This document shows, one piece after another, positions 61,180 through 64,000 of a DNA stretch of 64,000 nucleotides; the first letter of the stretch is position 1; each line of letters opens with the position of its first letter. This DNA is from Meira nashicola (taxonomy: Eukaryota > Basidiomycota > Exobasidiomycetes > Exobasidiales > Brachybasidiaceae). The DNA lies in assembly GCA_001600355.1 (NCBI GenBank), contig BCJU01000003.1, positions 1,988,519 to 2,052,518 on the forward strand, in the 5' to 3' direction. The notes under the pieces are model-generated. The model saw only the letters and a program-made list of their open reading frames with translations, was not told where the DNA came from and did not search any database. The translations under genes and the position numbers were made by a program.

Positions 61180-62038
61180 TTAATCTCGATAGCGTCTCCT
61201 CGGTTGATCAGTATCGCTTCTGTGATGTTCTCGACGACGCTCTTCACTATCTTCTCCCCTTCTTCGATATGATTTAGGATCTTGGCGATGTGCACGATAA
61301 TTTTGTCGATCATCTTCATGCGTATCTGATCGGCGATGAGAACGGCTACCTTCAGGACTTCTACTTCTACTTATGCGTCGTTCTCGATCAGCATCGTCTC
61401 TACGATCAGTGTGCTTATTGTTTCTTTCTCTCCCTTCATCTCTATCTCGATGCTTTCTTTCATGACGATGTTCTCTATCGCGATCTTTTTCTTCCCTTCT
61501 TTGATGACGATATTCTCTATCGCGATCTTTTTCTTCCCTTCTTTGATGACGAACTTCCATCTTTGCCAATCGTTTTGCAGCTTTACGTTCTTCCTTTGTG
61601 AAACCTGATTCTAATTCTTTCGTTTTACGATCATCTTTCTCTTTGTTTTGTGAATTTGTACTTCCTTCGATTAATTTTCTATAATCCGTCTTGATCCCTA
61701 ACCTTTTATTCATTTCCTCTTCTTCTCGCATTTTGATTGCCATTAATTCTTGTTTACGTGCTTCTGTTGCTGCATCTGTTCCACTTCCACTTTCCCCTTG
61801 TGTTTTATCTTTATTGTACCATGTTACATCTTTATTCTTTTGCCATCTACCCGTTGGTGCTAAGATCGAATGACCTAAATAATTCTCTCGATCTTTATCT
61901 TTCTTTACATCATCCCAACTGAAATAAGCCGCTCCTCCACGTGTTCCACCCCTGCAAGAGAAAGGAAGAGAAACAGTCAATTTAAAATTCAACTGAATTG
62001 TTTTGTTGGAAGCACACATACCTCGTCGGATGAAACAT
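61180..62038 (-). CDS. MMTAG2-type protein with RS/RD-rich tail (2 exons)
   Basis: Exons are 62022-62038 (17 nt) and 61180-61951; the 70-nt intron begins GTATGT and ends CTTGCAG. The product is 262 residues. The start MFHPTRGGTRGGAAYFSWDD plus VKKDKDRENYLGHSILAPTG and RWQKNKDVTWYNK is the MMtag N-terminal domain of multiple myeloma tumour-associated protein 2 (C1orf35) homologues. The rest is very basic and acidic mixed-charge sequence with RHQRREEKDRDRE repeats and SRSRSPEGSRSHRRS, like splicing-associated proteins. A nuclear RNA-processing role is inferred from this composition. The 3' end faces the DUF1640 gene with about 110 bp between stop codons. Confidence 0.88.
61471..61552 (-). repeat. 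42-nt in-frame tandem repeat
   Basis: Two nearly identical 42-nt units encode the 14-residue repeat RHQRREEKDRDREY/H in the MMTAG2-type gene. The near-perfect DNA identity suggests a recent duplication. Confidence 0.75.
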
Positions 62039-62499
62039 TTCCCTTGGCTAGTAAAATGATGATGACGAGGAGTAAGGAAAGGGAAGTAGTACAAATGTTA
62101 CACTTGTATTTCCCGCGTTACGCACACCCAGGCTCGCGAGAAATTATAGTGCCTAATAGACAGGCCTACGCATTTATCCCTTCAACTCTCACTCTCACCG
62201 CCTTGTATGGACAATGATGAAGCATAGGCTCCGAAATTGATCGGTTATACTGGTTCCAGTATCTAGCATAGCTGTATCATTCAGAGAAAAATGAGGAAGC
62301 GATGATTGTGGGGCGTATGGCTGTGAAGCATATCAATCATTGCATGTATGAAAGGGGAAGGTATACTATGACCGCGTACGTGTAGCTTTCATGCGAACTA
62401 ATTCTTACTGTGCTGCATTCAAAGATTTGATCTCTATTAATGCAAATGCTTTCTTCTCTGATCATTTTCTCATATCAATCATTTGAATATGCGAAAGTG
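62039..62499. promoter_or_regulatory. divergent upstream region
   Basis: The gap lies between the MMTAG2-type gene (minus) and the secreted gene A2 (plus). An in-frame ATG at 62440 would add 20 residues to A2 and hide its signal peptide, so the later start is preferred. No motif identified. Confidence 0.4.
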
Positions 62500-63123
62500 A
62501 TGGATATCTGGAGATCTCTAGTCTTCCTCTTTCTCACTTGCCAGCATATTTACTCCGTAAATGCGATTTCTTCCAGCTCTTCATCGCAATTTGATTTGAA
62601 TGCATTTCTAGATCTTCCTAGATCTGAGTATATGCTCACTTATCCTACTAATAGTCAAGTGCAAGATAATACAGAAGCAAGCTCTCAACATCGCATACTC
62701 AATACACAACCGCAAGCAAGTCAAGATGCAAATACAGATCTGATTGATAAAAGAAAATATGATAGGAAGCTTAAAAATGCAAACTATCGAAAGAGAGTTC
62801 GAGAAAATCCAGCAAAGTCGAAAGAATTTAAAGAGCGAAAAAAGAAGAGTCTTGAAAGATCTTTATCAAAATTTACTGAAGAAGAATTAAAGAAGTATAA
62901 AATTGAAAAACGTGAAAAAGAAAGAATACAATATCACGTACGCAAGCAGAGAAGAGGATATGGAACCTTGCAAAATGAAAGATTGAAAAGGATTAGAGTA
63001 AAAATCAAAGAGAATACGGCTACAAAGGAAGATATTTTGGAACATGAAAGAGTCGTACAACAAAAACGAGATAGTCGTCGAGCGCGTGACTTGCGTAAAG
63101 AGCAATCCAAACGGAACGAATAA
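62500..63123 (+). CDS. secreted basic protein, group A (A2)
   Basis: Single exon, 207 residues from the ATG at 62500; an alternative in-frame ATG is at 62440. The signal peptide covers about residues 1-22 (MDIWRSLVFLFLTCQHIYSV, cleavage after NA). A Ser-run leads to FDLNAFLDLP (DLN at residues 32-34), an EAR-like Leu/Asp motif. A polar linker follows. From about residue 80 the protein is Lys/Arg/Glu-rich and helical: YDRKLKNANYRKRVRENP, FTEEELKKYKIEKREKERI, QYHVRKQRRGYG, LKRIRVKIKENTATKEDILE, then RRARDLRKEQSKRNE. This block aligns with the next gene and with A1 near 18.5 kb. There is one Cys, in the signal peptide. The family and function are unknown; the leader plus nuclear-type basic tail suggests an effector-like protein, which is inference. 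Confidence 0.8.
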   Translation: MDIWRSLVFLFLTCQHIYSVNAISSSSSSQFDLNAFLDLPRSEYMLTYPTNSQVQDNTEASSQHRILNTQPQASQDANTDLIDKRKYDRKLKNANYRKRVRENPAKSKEFKERKKKSLERSLSKFTEEELKKYKIEKREKERIQYHVRKQRRGYGTLQNERLKRIRVKIKENTATKEDILEHERVVQQKRDSRRARDLRKEQSKRNE

Positions 63124-63263
63124 AGTGTGCATCATGCCACAAAGTGAAAATTCCGCAGCCCCGTGCAATCAATGCATGGCTGTGCGATGCGCAGATGTAT
63201 GATTCTTGCAGAAGACGATGTTGACAGAGATTCGTACTTTCATTTCTACGATACGATAGCATC

Positions 63264-63884
63264 ATGATGCCAAAACCTTTCATTATATGCTTTGCGATAG
63301 TATTGCTTCTGTCTTTCACTTCTTCTGTTATGAGCCAAACGAGATCGGCAAGCCTTGACTTGAACCGATCGCCACCAAAGTCTACAGATGGCTCAGCTCT
63401 CGGAGAAGGTTCAAATGATATCGGTATCAGAGAGCATATTCTCGAATCTTCGCTGCAAACTTCTCAAAGGTTTGATGATACAGTATCACACAAGAAAGGG
63501 GCAGAGGTACTTAAAGATTCTCAAAAGCATCGAACACGTTACCTTGCAATGAAAGAAGCCAATCCAAAATTAATTAAAGAAATAAATCACCGGACTGCGG
63601 AAAAGAGAAAAGAAAGGATTGCTGATTTGTCAGAAGAAGAATTGAAAAAGTTTATCAAGAAAAAACGTGAATATGAACGAATTCGATATCATGCTAGAAA
63701 ACGAGAAGGTGGTTGTGCAAATCAATTCGAAAGTAAATTAAAAGATATTAGACGAAAAATTCGACAAAAAATTGCAACACCTGAAGAAATTGCAATAAGA
63801 GAAAAAAATCTCGAACGAAAGCGTATAAGTTATCATAAACTCAAAAATAATCCGAAGAGATTTAAGCGATCTTCACCCAAATGA
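63264..63884 (+). CDS. secreted basic protein, group A (A3)
   Basis: Single exon, 206 residues, start ATGATGCC. The signal peptide covers residues 1 to about 24 (FIICFAIVLLLSFTSSVMS). Just after it comes SLDLNRSPPK: residues 32-37 read DLNRSP, an exact DLNxxP EAR-type motif. The C-terminal basic region reads LSEEELKKFIKKKREYERIR, YHARKREGG, LKDIRRKIRQKIATPEEIAI, and ends KRFKRSSPK. The order LSEEELKK, YHxRK, IRxxI, ATxEEI is shared with A2 140 bp upstream, so the pair is a tandem duplication. There is no enzyme motif and no paired Cys. The function is unknown. Confidence 0.82.
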   Translation: MMPKPFIICFAIVLLLSFTSSVMSQTRSASLDLNRSPPKSTDGSALGEGSNDIGIREHILESSLQTSQRFDDTVSHKKGAEVLKDSQKHRTRYLAMKEANPKLIKEINHRTAEKRKERIADLSEEELKKFIKKKREYERIRYHARKREGGCANQFESKLKDIRRKIRQKIATPEEIAIREKNLERKRISYHKLKNNPKRFKRSSPK

Positions 63885-64000
63885 TCGATTCGAATGCGAA
63901 TTTAGGCACATTGTTCAGATATGCTGCGTCTCTCTTCTTCACCTTTATGGCCCCGAGATACGAATGGCTGTGTACGATCACCGTGAAGGTACAAGAATAG
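63885..64000. other. right-edge flank
   Basis: These 116 bases after the stop of A3 hold no recognisable coding sequence; probably 3' flank. Confidence 0.4.

Noticed and set aside
62440..62499. Earlier start of A2 at 62440
   Set aside because: It would place 20 extra residues before a clear signal peptide; the ATG at 62500 gives the leader at the very N-terminus, as in its paralogues.
1..64000. CRISPR arrays, transposons, prophage or viral insertions
   Set aside because: No regularly spaced repeats, transposase-like proteins, long terminal repeats or viral genes were seen; the sequence is eukaryotic nuclear DNA.

Overview
This is nuclear DNA of a fungus, most likely a basidiomycete yeast or smut-type fungus. 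Ustilaginomycotina is my best guess, but the sequence does not prove it. The evidence is short spliceosomal introns (about 65-310 nt, GTRAGT donors), few introns per gene, a basidiomycete-type 5S rRNA, and families such as Pal1, Clu1, a WC-2-like PAS/GATA factor and an Hmp1/CsbD-like protein. Base composition is moderately AT-rich. No CRISPR array, transposase, tRNA or viral sequence was seen.

Layout. 0-9.7 kb: a 3' fragment of an unknown gene, acyl-CoA oxidase, the WC-2-like regulator, an unresolved stretch with one exon-like block, and a tail-anchored Pex26-like protein, all on the minus strand after the fragment. 10-18.2 kb: mitochondrial bL35, a SAM methyltransferase, VPS39, a zinc-finger protein and a SERF-type small protein. 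18.3-23.4 kb: an accessory block of seven small genes whose products begin with signal peptides. They fall into three groups: A (lysine/arginine-rich helical), B (Ser/Arg-rich with a W-x-D-K/E motif) and C (about 100 residues). Two carry single-base frame problems. 23.7-25.9 kb: divergent ribosomal-protein genes RPL32 and RPL16, each with a 5' leader intron. 26.9-44.1 kb: a Ser-rich protein of unknown function, ADP/ATP carrier, CLU1, a lone 5S rRNA gene, phospholipase C and PAL1. 44.1-47 kb: a 2.85 kb gap. 47-62 kb: an unknown membrane protein, an Hmp1/CsbD-like protein, ATP1, a TPR-DnaJ co-chaperone, VPS10, a DUF1640 mitochondrial protein and an MMTAG2-type protein. 62.5-63.9 kb: two more group A secreted genes in tandem.

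Most of the window is ordinary housekeeping: peroxisome, endosome/vacuole, mitochondrion, translation and lipid signalling. The unusual content is the secreted families. Three group A proteins, one of them 44 kb from the other two, share a basic domain of about 75 residues downstream of a signal peptide. Two of them have a DLN motif at residues 32-34, and one of these is an exact DLNxxP (EAR-type) motif. Together with basic, NLS-like tails, this suggests candidate host-nucleus-directed effectors. That is a hypothesis: only the signal peptides, motifs and paralogy are visible.

Intron placement is also notable. In several genes the first intron lies within 1-17 coding bases of the start codon, or just upstream of it, so true starts are easy to miss. 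Where the longest open frame begins at a non-ATG codon, I moved the start to the first suitable ATG.
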